A stretch of DNA of 64,000 bases from Pedobacter sp. L105 (GTDB lineage Bacteria > Bacteroidota > Bacteroidia > Sphingobacteriales > Sphingobacteriaceae): positions 496,001 to 560,000 of the forward strand of contig NZ_LMUP01000002.1 of assembly GCF_009765875.1 (NCBI RefSeq), written 5' to 3'. The position numbers were made by a program, and so were the translations under genes. The notes beneath the pieces are model-generated. The model did no database searches and was not told the origin of the DNA. It was given only the letters and a program-made list of their open reading frames with translations. Positions 10,181 through 19,301 of the stretch are shown in pieces. The stretch's first letter is position 1. Every line of letters starts with the position of its first letter.

Positions 10181-10870
10181 ATGAAGATTAGTATAGTATT
10201 CTTACTGATAATTGCCGCAGTATACACCACTAATGCACAAACAAAAGTTTTATTCCAGGAAACATATAAAAACAACAGTCTTCGGAAAAACTGGAAGGTA
10301 GTAAACGGAGACTGGAAGGTTAATGAGCAGGCGATTACCGGAAATAAAAATACAGACTGGGCTATATTGGTCTCCAGGAAATCATTACCGAAAGATTATA
10401 TATTAACGTTCTCCTCATTGGTTGATCCTAAAGCCTATCTTTTTGAAGTTATTACCAACTTAAACGGGGAGAAATATTTAGGGATTTTACTAAATCAGCT
10501 AGAGGATGGAGTAGCTATTGAAGACCGTTCTTTATTTGCAGATCCTGCTAAAAATGGTGGTTTTATTCATAGTACGGGGCATATAGGTCTGTTGCCTAAA
10601 GTCAGGAAGCCTTCTGAACACATCTGGCAGAATTGGAAAATACAAAAAACAGGCAACCAGACTTTTATATGGATTAATAATGATGCTGTAATCTCTTTAA
10701 ATGATACTACTGGTATAGTAAAGGCCAGGGGGAAATTTGGTTTTGCTATCAATGGAGAAGCTATGATTAAAGACATCAAATTGATAAAAACCAGAGGAGA
10801 GGCAAGTTTACCGCCAAAATCCTTCGTATTGAAATTTCCAATTGAAAAGCCCTTTTTTGAATTCGAATAA
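10181..10870 (+). CDS. Secreted concanavalin-like/DUF1080-like beta-sandwich protein
   Basis: From the ATG at 10181, preceded by a purine-rich AAAGAGGG, the product is 229 residues with a signal peptide (KISIVFLLIIAAVYTTNAQ). An in-frame ATG at 10142 would put 13 polar residues ahead of that signal, so I rejected it. The mature part has the pattern of LamG/DUF1080-type jelly-roll domains: an FQETYKNNSLRKNWKVVNGDWKV opening, WAILVSRKSLPKDYILTFSS, a QNWKIQKTGNQTFIWINN strand and GKFGFAINGEAMIKDIKLI. These domains bind or cleave carbohydrate; some are 3-keto-glycoside hydrolases. No catalytic residue can be assigned. It is convergent with the AraC regulator. Confidence 0.6.
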   Translation: MKISIVFLLIIAAVYTTNAQTKVLFQETYKNNSLRKNWKVVNGDWKVNEQAITGNKNTDWAILVSRKSLPKDYILTFSSLVDPKAYLFEVITNLNGEKYLGILLNQLEDGVAIEDRSLFADPAKNGGFIHSTGHIGLLPKVRKPSEHIWQNWKIQKTGNQTFIWINNDAVISLNDTTGIVKARGKFGFAINGEAMIKDIKLIKTRGEASLPPKSFVLKFPIEKPFFEFE

Positions 10871-10923
10871 TAACCTGGCATACTAAAAACACCAAAATTT
10901 GGCATCCTATTTTGACTATAGTA

Positions 10924-11808
10924 CTATGAAGCTCCAAAAGCCCTTTTGCGGTAATCAGTTGGTGCGAGACCGGTTTTCTTCTTAAACATTTTTGAAAAAT
11001 AGAAGTAGCTTTCAAACCGCATGTCATACGCAATTTGTTTGATAGGAATATCTGTGTTATTCAGAAGATCTTTAGCACGTTCAATTTTCAGCTGGATGTA
11101 ATATTGGCCGGGAGAAAGCCCGGTGCAACTTTTAAATGCTTTTCTAAACCAGGAGTAACCGACATGTAATTCTTCAGCGGCTTGTTCAGGTGTATAATCA
11201 TTATCAATGTTAGAACGAAACAGTAAACGGGCTTTATTGATGATCAACTCTTTCTCTTCGCATTCTACCGTGTCCTGTTTAAAAATAAAATGAAAATTCC
11301 CCACCAGGTGCATTGCTGCGCCCGAAATGAGCGGTTGGTAGCCGGTATTCTCTCTTTTGGTTACTTCAATAATGCTGTTAAATAAACTGATAATCCCCTC
11401 GTGAAAACCAATGTACATACTCGGGTTCTCCGGGCTCAGGAAATTTCTCTTGACAAGATTATCAATAACATCACCTTTCATACCAATCCAATATTCATCC
11501 CAGCCAACTTCGACGTCGGGTTTATAACGATGCCTTTCTCCCGGAAATAAAATAAAGATTGTACCTGCCTTAATTTCACGTCGTTTACAGCTGTCAGATT
11601 CAAAAATTCCTTTACCCCTGGTAATATAAACGATCTGGTATTCATTGAGTACCCTGCCAATGGCCCAATTAAATTGATGATGTGCAGGATGCGTTTTAAA
11701 AGGGTATAAACCTGTGCCCTCTATATGGGTACAACCTGCATTTAAAACACATAGGCCCCAATTTTCATCATCGCGGCATACCGGTAGATATTTATAATAA
11801 TTGACCAT
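10924..11808 (-). CDS. AraC-family transcriptional regulator (PUL 2)
   Basis: The N-terminal half is a cupin-like sugar-sensing domain with the signatures NWGLCVLNAGCTHIEGTGLYPF and YITRGKGIFES. The C-terminal 100 residues are a double helix-turn-helix: YTPEQAAEELHVGYSWFRKAFK and IPIKQIAYDMRFESYFYFSKMFKKKTG. The frame extends to an ATG at 11853, but homologues of this type begin near MVNYYKYLPV, so I place the start at 11808. It is divergent from SusC of PUL 2. The intergenic DNA carries paired ATATCAAA boxes with 21-bp spacing, as expected for a dimeric AraC activator, one pair on each gene's side. The inducer is probably a monosaccharide from the PUL 2 glycan. Confidence 0.9.
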   Translation of the reverse strand: MVNYYKYLPVCRDDENWGLCVLNAGCTHIEGTGLYPFKTHPAHHQFNWAIGRVLNEYQIVYITRGKGIFESDSCKRREIKAGTIFILFPGERHRYKPDVEVGWDEYWIGMKGDVIDNLVKRNFLSPENPSMYIGFHEGIISLFNSIIEVTKRENTGYQPLISGAAMHLVGNFHFIFKQDTVECEEKELIINKARLLFRSNIDNDYTPEQAAEELHVGYSWFRKAFKSCTGLSPGQYYIQLKIERAKDLLNNTDIPIKQIAYDMRFESYFYFSKMFKKKTGLAPTDYRKRAFGAS

Positions 11809-11918
11809 ACAAGCGTAATATATTTGGTTAAAGCGTAGTTGCTTCGAATACATCGCAGTACCCTATTCTTAGCAACTAATGAATAAATTTAATACAATTT
11901 TAATGAACAATCAGTTTA

Positions 11919-11947
11919 ATATCAAAAAGGACAAGTAAAATATCAAA
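11919..11947. promoter_or_regulatory. Candidate AraC operator pair, regulator side
   Basis: Two identical octamers ATATCAAA start at 11919 and 11940, exactly 21 bp apart (two helical turns), upstream of the AraC gene. This is the geometry of AraC-type direct-repeat half-sites and suggests autoregulation. The assignment to this regulator is inference. Confidence 0.5.
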
Positions 11948-12132
11948 GAGTGAATTTCGAATTCTGCTTTACATGTAGAGTTTTATGATAGTTTCAGGTT
12001 ATTTTGCTGTTTTACGATAATCAGCTCACAACTCTTTCAATCTCCCTAAAAAAACGCTATCTCTTTTTTGATATCCCCCGCATCTCTTCCGGGCATACAT
12101 TCATCCCCTGGTAACATCCTTTTTGACAAAAC

Positions 12133-12169
12133 TTTGATATATATCAAAATGCATAAGTCAAATATCAAA
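12133..12169. promoter_or_regulatory. Candidate AraC operator, susC side
   Basis: TTTGATAT (12133-12140) abuts ATATCAAA (12141-12148), forming a perfect 16-bp palindrome. A further ATATCAAA lies at 12162-12169, again exactly 21 bp after the previous direct copy. Another inverted copy is at 12067-12074. The proximal box ends 29 bp before a TAnnTTTG element, a position suited to activation at the -33 region. Confidence 0.55.
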
Positions 12170-12198
12170 ACTAGTATTTAGGCCGTGGCGCATTAAAA

Positions 12199-12206
12199 TA
12201 TTTTTG
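12199..12206 (+). promoter_or_regulatory. Candidate -7 element of the PUL 2 susC promoter
   Basis: TATTTTTG fits TAnnTTTG, the -7 element of the Bacteroidota primary sigma factor. No TTG lies at the matching upstream distance. That agrees with a promoter needing the activator bound at 12141-12169. It would give a leader of about 130 nt. Confidence 0.45.
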
Positions 12207-12340
12207 AGAACCAATTATAAACTTAGTCTCTCACCCTTAACGCAACTATGCTTGCCTATGTTTTAAAAAAATGCACCAATTAAAACACCTTTTAATAACC
12301 CCATCAAATAATTTTTTCACTCACCAATTAAAATCAAATT

Positions 12341-15300
12341 ATGAAAATTAAACTTCTACTTTTTCAAAATGGCAGGCACTGGCTCTTTTTGGCTATATCG
12401 CTGTTATGTTACCTGCCCACCTTTGCCCAGACCATACCAACGGTAACAGGTGTAGTAACAGATGCGACTTCCTCCGAGCCACTGCCAGGCGTATTAATAG
12501 CTGTAAAGGGGACCACTAATAAGACCCAAACCGATGCCAACGGCCGATTTAAGTTAAATGCCGCTAAAGGCGCCATACTTACATTAAGGTACATCGGTTA
12601 TACCGACAACACTGTAACTGTTGGCGATGATGCAAATATTATTGTAAAAATGACCGCCTCGTCACAGGGCCTGAAAGAAGTTGTTGTACTTGCTTATGGC
12701 TCACAGCGCAAAGCAGATATCACCTCTGCGGTATCCCAGGTTGATCTTACCAAATCACAAGGTATCCCCGCATCCAACGTCAGCCGGCTCTTGCAGGGGC
12801 AGGCGCCGGGGGTTGTGGCTAAACAAACCTCAGGACAGCCAGGGCAGGAACTACAGGTAGAGATTCGTGGTAACAGTTCACTGGGCGCAAACAGCGATCC
12901 ACTGTATGTAGTTGACGGGTTTCCGGTAGGTACCGATGTGGGCAGCTCCTTAAATTCAAACGACATTGAAAGCATCACCATCCTTAAAGATGCTGCCTCT
13001 ACGTCGGTTTACGGATCAAGGGGTGCCAACGGGGTTGTTTTAATTACCACTAAAAACGGAAAAAAAGACGGGTCTAAGCTTACTGTTAGTTCCAACAACG
13101 GTTTCGCAAACGTGCCTGATTCAAGGCAGGTACATGTACTGAACGGACAACAGTTCGCGCAGTTTCAAAAAGACGTATATTCTGATAAGATCAGATACTT
13201 TGACAATCGGGAACCTTTAGACAGTGAAATTCCAGCCGATTTCAGATATCCCGACCAGACAAAGGTGTCAACTAATTGGTATAAAGAGATTTTAAATCAA
13301 AATGCACCCTTCAGCGACTATAACGTTGCCATCACCAACGGATCTGAGAAATCAAGTTCTTACGTTTCATTAGGATATCTCAACCAGCAGGGCTCGCTGA
13401 TCAATACCGGGTTTAACCGGGTAACTGGCAGGGCAAACGTGGATAGCAGGCCTAATAAATTTTTGGATTTCGGGTTACACTTATCTGGTGCGTACTCATG
13501 GGCAAAAAATAGTGACGCGATTGCCGGCGGCTTTGGCAACAATATCGTAGATCAGGCCTTACTGATGGACCCGCGCGAGCCAGTTTACAACGCCGATGGT
13601 TCTTATAATACCTATATCGGAGGCCATGATAATATTTTTGGCTTCCCTAACCCCGTTCAACGGCTCAACGAGGAACAGCACAGGCAATACATCACCAACC
13701 TTACCGCCAATGCGTATGCAGATGTTAAGATTTTAAAAGACCTTAACTTTCGCACCAATGTTAGCGGGATCATTGATGATACACGCAACCATGACTTTAC
13801 CCCATCAACAATAGCAGGATTTAATAGTGCGCCCCCGGGAAAGGCAACTGGTGGTGAAACCTTTTCTAATAATCTGAACTTCGGCATGGACAACCTTTTG
13901 ATCTATTCGCCAAAATTTAACGACCATAAACTGGAGGTCACCGTAGGCCACATTTTCCAGAAAAACACATTAAATACTGGCACCGCTACTGGTACCGAGT
14001 ATCCAGACGACCTGGTAGAATATGTTTCTGCCGCAAACCAGCGCGACGGTAGCTCTGGAATGGCTGCATTTACTATTGAAAGTTTTTTATCAAGGGCAAA
14101 CTATTCCTATAAAGACAAATACCTTCTTACCGCCGCATTTAACCGTGAAGCCAGTTCCCGTTTTGGCAGCGATAACCGCTGGGGCAATTTTCCTTCGGCA
14201 TCTGTTGGCTGGCGCATCTCAAAAGAAGGGTTTTTCCCAAAACTCAGTTGGCTTGACGACCTGAAGTTTAGGGGAAGTTACGGTATTACGGGTAATAACA
14301 ATATTGGTAACTATACTTCGCAGGCTAATATCAATACAAGTAACTATGTACTGGGAGGCACGGTTGTACCGGGTGCAACGGTCGGATCCTTCCCCAATAA
14401 AAATCTGGGATGGGAGCAATCACGCCAGGTTGATATAGGTATGGATTTGAGCATCCTTCACGGTAAGGTAAACTTTACATCAGAATACTACCGTAAATTA
14501 ACTACCAATATGCTGCTTAATGTGGAGGTTCCCGCTACTGCAGGGTTTAGCAACCTGATCACCAACATTGGCAAGCTCCAAAATAAAGGTTTTGAACAAA
14601 GTATAAATTACCACGATAAGTATGGCAGTGTAACCTTCAACACAGGTTTTAACATATCATTCAACAGGAATAAAATTCTGGCCATTGATGGCGACAGAAA
14701 TTCCCTGCTTACCGGTGCATTCTATGATGGATATAATATCAGCACAGTTGGACAGCCGCTAGGTATGTTCTACGGCTATAAAGTCCTTGGAATTTACCAA
14801 ACCCAGGCGCAAATAAATGCTACCCCGCATAATCCTAATAATATTCCGGGTACTTTTCAGTATTTGGACGGCAACGGTGACGGCGTAATCTCCTATGATA
14901 CCAAAGACATGGTAGTGATCGGTAATCCAAATCCCAAATTCACCTGGGGATGGAACTGGAACGTTGGCTACAAACGCTTTGATTTGAGCATGCTGCTAAA
15001 CGGATCAGCAGGCGGGCAGATCTATAGGGCCGTAGAAATGAACCTTGCCAATATTGATGGTGTATTCAACGTACTGTCTGACGTTCAGGACCGCTGGAGG
15101 TCTGCCCAAAACCCGGGTGCAGGAAAATGGCCGGGCTCAAACACTTACTATTTTACACGTGAAGCCAGCTCCCAATATGTTTATAGCGGTAATTATATGT
15201 GGATAAAGAACATCACATTAGGCTATACAATTCCACGTATAAAAAATGCATTTGATGCCAAAGTTTTTTTAAGTGTGGATAATGCCTTCCTGTTTACCAA

Positions 15301-15433
15301 ATATCCGGGTAACAACCCCGAGGTAAATGCGGCACGTACAAACAACAACAGCGACGTGATCAGTCCGGGAAGAGACGGAGAATCGTACCCTGTACCCCGC
15401 ACGATATCAATTGGCACAAGAATTAACTTTTAA
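12341..15433 (+). CDS. SusC/RagA-family TonB-dependent transporter (PUL 2)
   Basis: The product is 1030 residues: signal peptide (about 1-30), carboxypeptidase-like regulatory domain (TVTGVVTDATSSEPLPGVLI onward), TonB-box-like KEVVVLAYGSQRK, plug with SDPLYVVDGFPVGTDVGSSL and AASTSVYGSRGANGVVLITT, and a full barrel ending TISIGTRINF. There is no STN domain. It imports the oligosaccharide targeted by PUL 2 across the outer membrane. The SusD partner begins 16 bp downstream. It belongs to a different SusC subgroup from the PUL 1 copy, as the plug and barrel differ throughout. Confidence 0.96.
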   Translation: MKIKLLLFQNGRHWLFLAISLLCYLPTFAQTIPTVTGVVTDATSSEPLPGVLIAVKGTTNKTQTDANGRFKLNAAKGAILTLRYIGYTDNTVTVGDDANIIVKMTASSQGLKEVVVLAYGSQRKADITSAVSQVDLTKSQGIPASNVSRLLQGQAPGVVAKQTSGQPGQELQVEIRGNSSLGANSDPLYVVDGFPVGTDVGSSLNSNDIESITILKDAASTSVYGSRGANGVVLITTKNGKKDGSKLTVSSNNGFANVPDSRQVHVLNGQQFAQFQKDVYSDKIRYFDNREPLDSEIPADFRYPDQTKVSTNWYKEILNQNAPFSDYNVAITNGSEKSSSYVSLGYLNQQGSLINTGFNRVTGRANVDSRPNKFLDFGLHLSGAYSWAKNSDAIAGGFGNNIVDQALLMDPREPVYNADGSYNTYIGGHDNIFGFPNPVQRLNEEQHRQYITNLTANAYADVKILKDLNFRTNVSGIIDDTRNHDFTPSTIAGFNSAPPGKATGGETFSNNLNFGMDNLLIYSPKFNDHKLEVTVGHIFQKNTLNTGTATGTEYPDDLVEYVSAANQRDGSSGMAAFTIESFLSRANYSYKDKYLLTAAFNREASSRFGSDNRWGNFPSASVGWRISKEGFFPKLSWLDDLKFRGSYGITGNNNIGNYTSQANINTSNYVLGGTVVPGATVGSFPNKNLGWEQSRQVDIGMDLSILHGKVNFTSEYYRKLTTNMLLNVEVPATAGFSNLITNIGKLQNKGFEQSINYHDKYGSVTFNTGFNISFNRNKILAIDGDRNSLLTGAFYDGYNISTVGQPLGMFYGYKVLGIYQTQAQINATPHNPNNIPGTFQYLDGNGDGVISYDTKDMVVIGNPNPKFTWGWNWNVGYKRFDLSMLLNGSAGGQIYRAVEMNLANIDGVFNVLSDVQDRWRSAQNPGAGKWPGSNTYYFTREASSQYVYSGNYMWIKNITLGYTIPRIKNAFDAKVFLSVDNAFLFTKYPGNNPEVNAARTNNNSDVISPGRDGESYPVPRTISIGTRINF

Positions 15434-15449
15434 CTAAAAACCTGACACG

Positions 15450-16961
15450 ATGAAAAAAACATATCACATATTATTTTTATTAGGCCTTCTGGTACTTTCA
15501 TCAGGCTGTAAAAAATCATTTCTCGACCAGTCTGATCCAACGAAAAAAACCGTAGACAAATTTTATCAGAATGAAGATCAGATCCAACAAGCCGTAAGCG
15601 GCGCATACAGCTCCATGCAGGACCATGTGAATAGCCAGTATATTTTCGCTGAAATGCCTTCAGACAATACAACTATACAGCTTAACCCTTCCGACAGGGG
15701 GCAAACAGACCTCGTAGAAGCTTTTGAATTCTGGAATGTCACCGCAACTAACGGTAACCTGGCAGATATGTATAGTCAATCTTATAACGCGCTTTACAAC
15801 ATCAATGTAGCACTATCTAAGATTGATGGTGTAACCGCTATAAGCGCTCAGAAAAAGAACCAGTATAAAGGCGAACTGCAATTTATCAGGGCTTATTACT
15901 ATTTTAATCTGGTGCGTTATTTTGGCCCTGTTGTACTGACAACCGAGGCGCTAACCAATGCTTCTGATGCTTTTGCTTCATCCCGGAGCACAGAGGATGT
16001 AGTCTACGCACAAATCATTAAAGACCTAACCGATGCAGCCGCCAATTTACCTTTAAAAAGCGATTACGCCCCGGCAGATATCGGCCGGGCTTCTAAAGGA
16101 TCGGCGCTGGGTTTACTGGGAAAAGTATATCTGACCAGAAAAGACTATGCAAAAGCAGAAAGCACTTTACGCCAGGTATTGTCACTTAACTATTCACTGG
16201 TCAATAACTATGCAGATGTTTTTGCCACCACCAATAAAAATAACAGCGAATCGTTATTCGAGGTACAGTACCTGGGTAGTGATAAAGTTAGCGAATGGAG
16301 CAGTTTCATTTATATTTTTGCACCAAGAGGATCAGATGGTGCCATAACCGGTTTTCCAACAAGCCGCCCGCAGGGATGGAATATCCCAACCAAAAGTATC
16401 ATTGCCGAGTTTGAGGCGGGTGACCTGCGCAAAGCCGTTGCTTTACAGGAGGGCTACACCAATAGTCAGGGCGTATTTGTTGCCATTCCGTTTGTTAACA
16501 AATACAACCATCCCCATGTTACTGTTGGACACACAGATGATAACTGGCCGGTGTTAAGATATGCTGACGTTTTACTCATGCTGGCCGAAGCCATTAACGA
16601 GCAAAGCGGGCCAGGAGGTGCCTACCAGTATATTAATCAGGTAAGGACCCGGGCAGGACTTGCTACCCTGGCCGGTCTGACACAGGATACATTTCGCGCG
16701 GCCATACGGCACGAACGACGGGTAGAACTGGCATTTGAAAATGACCGCTGGTTTGATTTGAAACGCGCCTTCACAAACGAGCAGATGACCGCGCTTTTAA
16801 ACGCACATGGGCAGGCCGAAAGGGCCTCCCCTTCAGTAGACAGAAGTGGCGTGCCATTTGCCGCTAGCGATTACAAATTTGATGGGTACGAGGCCATATT
16901 CCCAATACCAGACAGGCAACTGTTTCTGGATAAGAATTTAGTACAAAATCCGGGGTATTAG
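15450..16961 (+). CDS. SusD/RagB-family glycan-binding lipoprotein (PUL 2)
   Basis: The product is 503 residues with a lipobox (SSGC, Cys20). It shows the SusD signatures GELQFIRAYYYFNLVRYFGPVVL in the N-terminal TPR half, RYADVLLMLAEAINE, RHERRVELAFENDRWFDLKR, and the C-terminal EAIFPIPDRQLFLDKNLVQNPGY. It forms the lid of the preceding SusC. The start codon follows SusC by 16 bp, so the pair is co-transcribed. Confidence 0.96.
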   Translation: MKKTYHILFLLGLLVLSSGCKKSFLDQSDPTKKTVDKFYQNEDQIQQAVSGAYSSMQDHVNSQYIFAEMPSDNTTIQLNPSDRGQTDLVEAFEFWNVTATNGNLADMYSQSYNALYNINVALSKIDGVTAISAQKKNQYKGELQFIRAYYYFNLVRYFGPVVLTTEALTNASDAFASSRSTEDVVYAQIIKDLTDAAANLPLKSDYAPADIGRASKGSALGLLGKVYLTRKDYAKAESTLRQVLSLNYSLVNNYADVFATTNKNNSESLFEVQYLGSDKVSEWSSFIYIFAPRGSDGAITGFPTSRPQGWNIPTKSIIAEFEAGDLRKAVALQEGYTNSQGVFVAIPFVNKYNHPHVTVGHTDDNWPVLRYADVLLMLAEAINEQSGPGGAYQYINQVRTRAGLATLAGLTQDTFRAAIRHERRVELAFENDRWFDLKRAFTNEQMTALLNAHGQAERASPSVDRSGVPFAASDYKFDGYEAIFPIPDRQLFLDKNLVQNPGY

Positions 16962-16974
16962 TAATCAGGTGAAT

Positions 16975-17004
16975 GCAGGAGGTTGCTGGCAAAGGCTCTC
17001 CTGC
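16975..17004 (+). terminator. Hairpin between susD and the isomerase gene
   Basis: GCAGGAG pairs with CTCCTGC across a 16-nt loop, followed by a pyrimidine-rich stretch. It could be a partial terminator that lowers expression of the downstream enzyme gene relative to SusC/SusD. Confidence 0.5.
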
Positions 17005-17108
17005 TTCCCCTTTTATTGCCATCGGGCTGATCGGACCAGTCAAAATTAGAAAAGCAATCAATATTCCCTACGTATAAATAGATTCAGACAGACATAACTT
17101 CTTAAAAA

Positions 17109-18539
17109 ATGATCAACAGTAACTTAACCATCGGAATATTTGGAATAGGATTAGATGTATATTGGGAACAATTTGAAGGGTTGAAACCAACTCTGGAAGG
17201 GTATCTGCAAACATTATGCTTAAAGTTTGCAGATCATCCTGTGCGTATGGTAAATGCCGGTATAGTTGATAGCGTAGATAAAGCTTTTGAAACGGGAAAA
17301 ATATTCAGGCAGGAGGATGTTGATCTTGTCTTTCTATACGTTGGCACCTACGCGCTTTCATCAACTGTTTTACCCGTAGTACAGAAGTTAAACGTACCTG
17401 TAGTTATACTCAACCTGTCGCCCGGAGACCGTATCGACTACGAAAGCTTTAACAACCTTAATGACCGTACCCTGATGACGGGCACCTGGCTTAAGTATTG
17501 CTCTGCCTGCCCGGTGCCGGAAATTGCAAATGTTTTTAAACGTACAGGAATCAAATTTTACCAGGTAACAGGCATCCTGGAAGATGATGAAGAAAGCAAC
17601 AGGGAAATATTAGAATGGGTGGAGGCGGCAAACGTTGCCAAAATCATGCAAAATAACAGAATGGGCTGCATGGGCAGTTATTACTCAGGCATGCTGGATA
17701 TCTACACCGATCTTACCCTTCAAATTAGATATTTTGGAGGGCATTTTGAACACGTCGAGGTTGAAGAGCTTACCCTTATAAAAAATAATGTAACCAATGA
17801 GGAGGCAAACGACCGGGTAGCAGAATTCCGAAAAAAGTTCGATATACAGGAAGATTGCAACGACCACGAGTTATTTCGGGCAGCGAAAACATCAGTGGCA
17901 ATGGATAAGCTGGTGGCGAAATATCAACTGGGCTCTTTTGCTTATTATCATAAAGGGACGGGTAATGCTGATAACGAGGATACGATGAGCTCAATCATCT
18001 TAGGGAATTCCCTGCTTACCGCAAATGGCATACCTGTAGCGGGCGAATACGAAATAAAAAATGCACAGGCCATGAAAATTATGGACAGCTTTGGTGCTGG
18101 CGGATCGTTTACCGAATACTATGCGATGGATTACAAAGACGATGTAGTGTTGATGGGTCACGACGGACCTGGTCATATCGCCATTGCACAAGGAAGCACA
18201 AAAGTAAAACCCTTACAGGTTTATCACGGTAAGGTAGGAAATGGCCTTTCAGTAGAAATGGCCGTCAAAAACGGTCCGGTCACTTGCCTTTCTATACTTG
18301 AAAATGGAAAGGGAGAACTGGTGATGCTGGTTGCTGAAGGTGAATCGGTAAAAGGGCCTATCTTGCAGATAGGCAATACCAATAGCCGATACAAATTTCC
18401 CATCGGCGCAAGAAAGTTCGTTAATGACTGGAATAGCCACGGCCCGGCACATCATTGCGCAGTTGGCCTAGGTCATAATAGCAGCAGGCTTGATAAATTA
18501 GCAAAAATATTAGATATGGAAATGATCCGGGTTTGTTGA
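17109..18539 (+). CDS. L-fucose/L-arabinose isomerase-family protein
   Basis: The product is 476 residues. It shows the two-domain pattern of the FucI/AraA superfamily: an N-terminal Rossmann-like part with DVDLVFLYVGTYALSSTVLPVV and PVVILNLSPGD, and a C-terminal part with FTEYYAMDYKDDVVLMGHDGPGH, where the Glu, Asp and His could serve as metal ligands. A late AHHCAVGLGH motif is also present. Enzymes of this superfamily interconvert aldoses and ketoses with a divalent metal in the cytoplasm. The sugar cannot be fixed from sequence. The neighbouring rhamnose mutarotase suggests a deoxysugar or a product of its breakdown. Confidence 0.78.
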   Translation: MINSNLTIGIFGIGLDVYWEQFEGLKPTLEGYLQTLCLKFADHPVRMVNAGIVDSVDKAFETGKIFRQEDVDLVFLYVGTYALSSTVLPVVQKLNVPVVILNLSPGDRIDYESFNNLNDRTLMTGTWLKYCSACPVPEIANVFKRTGIKFYQVTGILEDDEESNREILEWVEAANVAKIMQNNRMGCMGSYYSGMLDIYTDLTLQIRYFGGHFEHVEVEELTLIKNNVTNEEANDRVAEFRKKFDIQEDCNDHELFRAAKTSVAMDKLVAKYQLGSFAYYHKGTGNADNEDTMSSIILGNSLLTANGIPVAGEYEIKNAQAMKIMDSFGAGGSFTEYYAMDYKDDVVLMGHDGPGHIAIAQGSTKVKPLQVYHGKVGNGLSVEMAVKNGPVTCLSILENGKGELVMLVAEGESVKGPILQIGNTNSRYKFPIGARKFVNDWNSHGPAHHCAVGLGHNSSRLDKLAKILDMEMIRVC

Positions 18540-18598
18540 GGTCATCATCCAAAATCTTCTTCCCTAACCTGCTTCAATTGGCAAATGGAAAGCAGAAT

Positions 18599-18639
18599 AA
18601 TTCTTTTGTCGCGATACTAAGTATTGCGACAAAAGAATT
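18599..18639. repeat. 41-bp near-perfect inverted repeat
   Basis: The 20-bp arms at 18599-18618 and 18620-18639 surround a single central base and differ at one position, which would be a G-U pair in plus-strand RNA. The repeat lies inside the broken end of the antitoxin-like remnant. It may be a small palindromic element that inserted there, a terminator, or a recombination scar. Confidence 0.85.
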
Positions 18640-18678
18640 GTATACTATCGTAATAACAAGCAAATAAATCATCGGCAC

Positions 18679-18834
18679 TTTTGGCCTTTTAATCCGCTCT
18701 TTCGTCTCCTCATTCTCAATTTCGGCCTCCTCCGTATTGATATGCGACAGCACAGAAAATAACGCAGGATAGGATTTAATAGCAACTTTCTGCTCTAACT
18801 TAGAAGGTCGCCTTATTTGTTCTAGTGTTTTCAT
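18679..18834 (-). pseudogene. 5' remnant of an excisionase-type (HTH) antitoxin gene
   Basis: From the ATG at 18834, about 52 residues (beginning MKTLEQIRRPSKLEQKVAIK, continuing to ETKERIKRPK) resemble the N-terminal segment of HTH-17/excisionase-like DNA-binding proteins that pair with PIN-domain toxins in Sphingobacteria. The family normally continues into a helix-turn-helix of another 80 or more residues. Here the frame runs instead into unrelated hydrophobic sequence and then the 41-bp palindrome. No toxin gene is adjacent. I call it a decayed fragment; the family assignment is from memory and moderate. Confidence 0.45.
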
Positions 18835-19301
18835 AAAGATGAGTTTTACAGAAAAAATAAACGAAATTGAATTAAATAAAATCAAAGTAGAAATGACCAC
18901 AAAATTAAGGGCAGGAAAATATTATAGTTCTGCAATCACTAAAACATACTCAGAGGATTTTCCTTGCTTCATCAATTAAATCCTCAGCACCATAAGTTTA
19001 TTTGGTACAGACTACTTTAAACTAAAGCGGAACAATTATAGAATATAATCAAATCTTTTTATCAAAAACTGCATGTGAATTGGCAAAATCTCCATTAATG
19101 AGTAGTGTTTTAGAAATAATTTTGAACGCCAACTATAACCTGTGACTGAAGATTTGGTTTGCCTTGGGCTATGCAAATTATTGATTTGAATTTTAATAGT
19201 GTAAATAAGATTATTCAGTTACTTAAGGACACAATATAAAGCGGCTATTTGACGGCATTCTGAGAATTTATTATAGATTTTTAAATAATATTCAATTAAC
19301 C
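18835..19301. other. Gene-free, A/T-rich gap upstream of the GH39-like gene
   Basis: I see no intact gene, no clear promoter motif and no strong hairpin. With the remnant next to it, the 760 bp between the isomerase and the hydrolase look like a scar that split PUL 2. Confidence 0.45.

Noticed and set aside
18574..18900. Complete functional antitoxin gene
   Set aside because: Family resemblance stops after about 52 codons, the helix-turn-helix is absent, the tail is hydrophobic and unrelated, and no toxin gene is adjacent.
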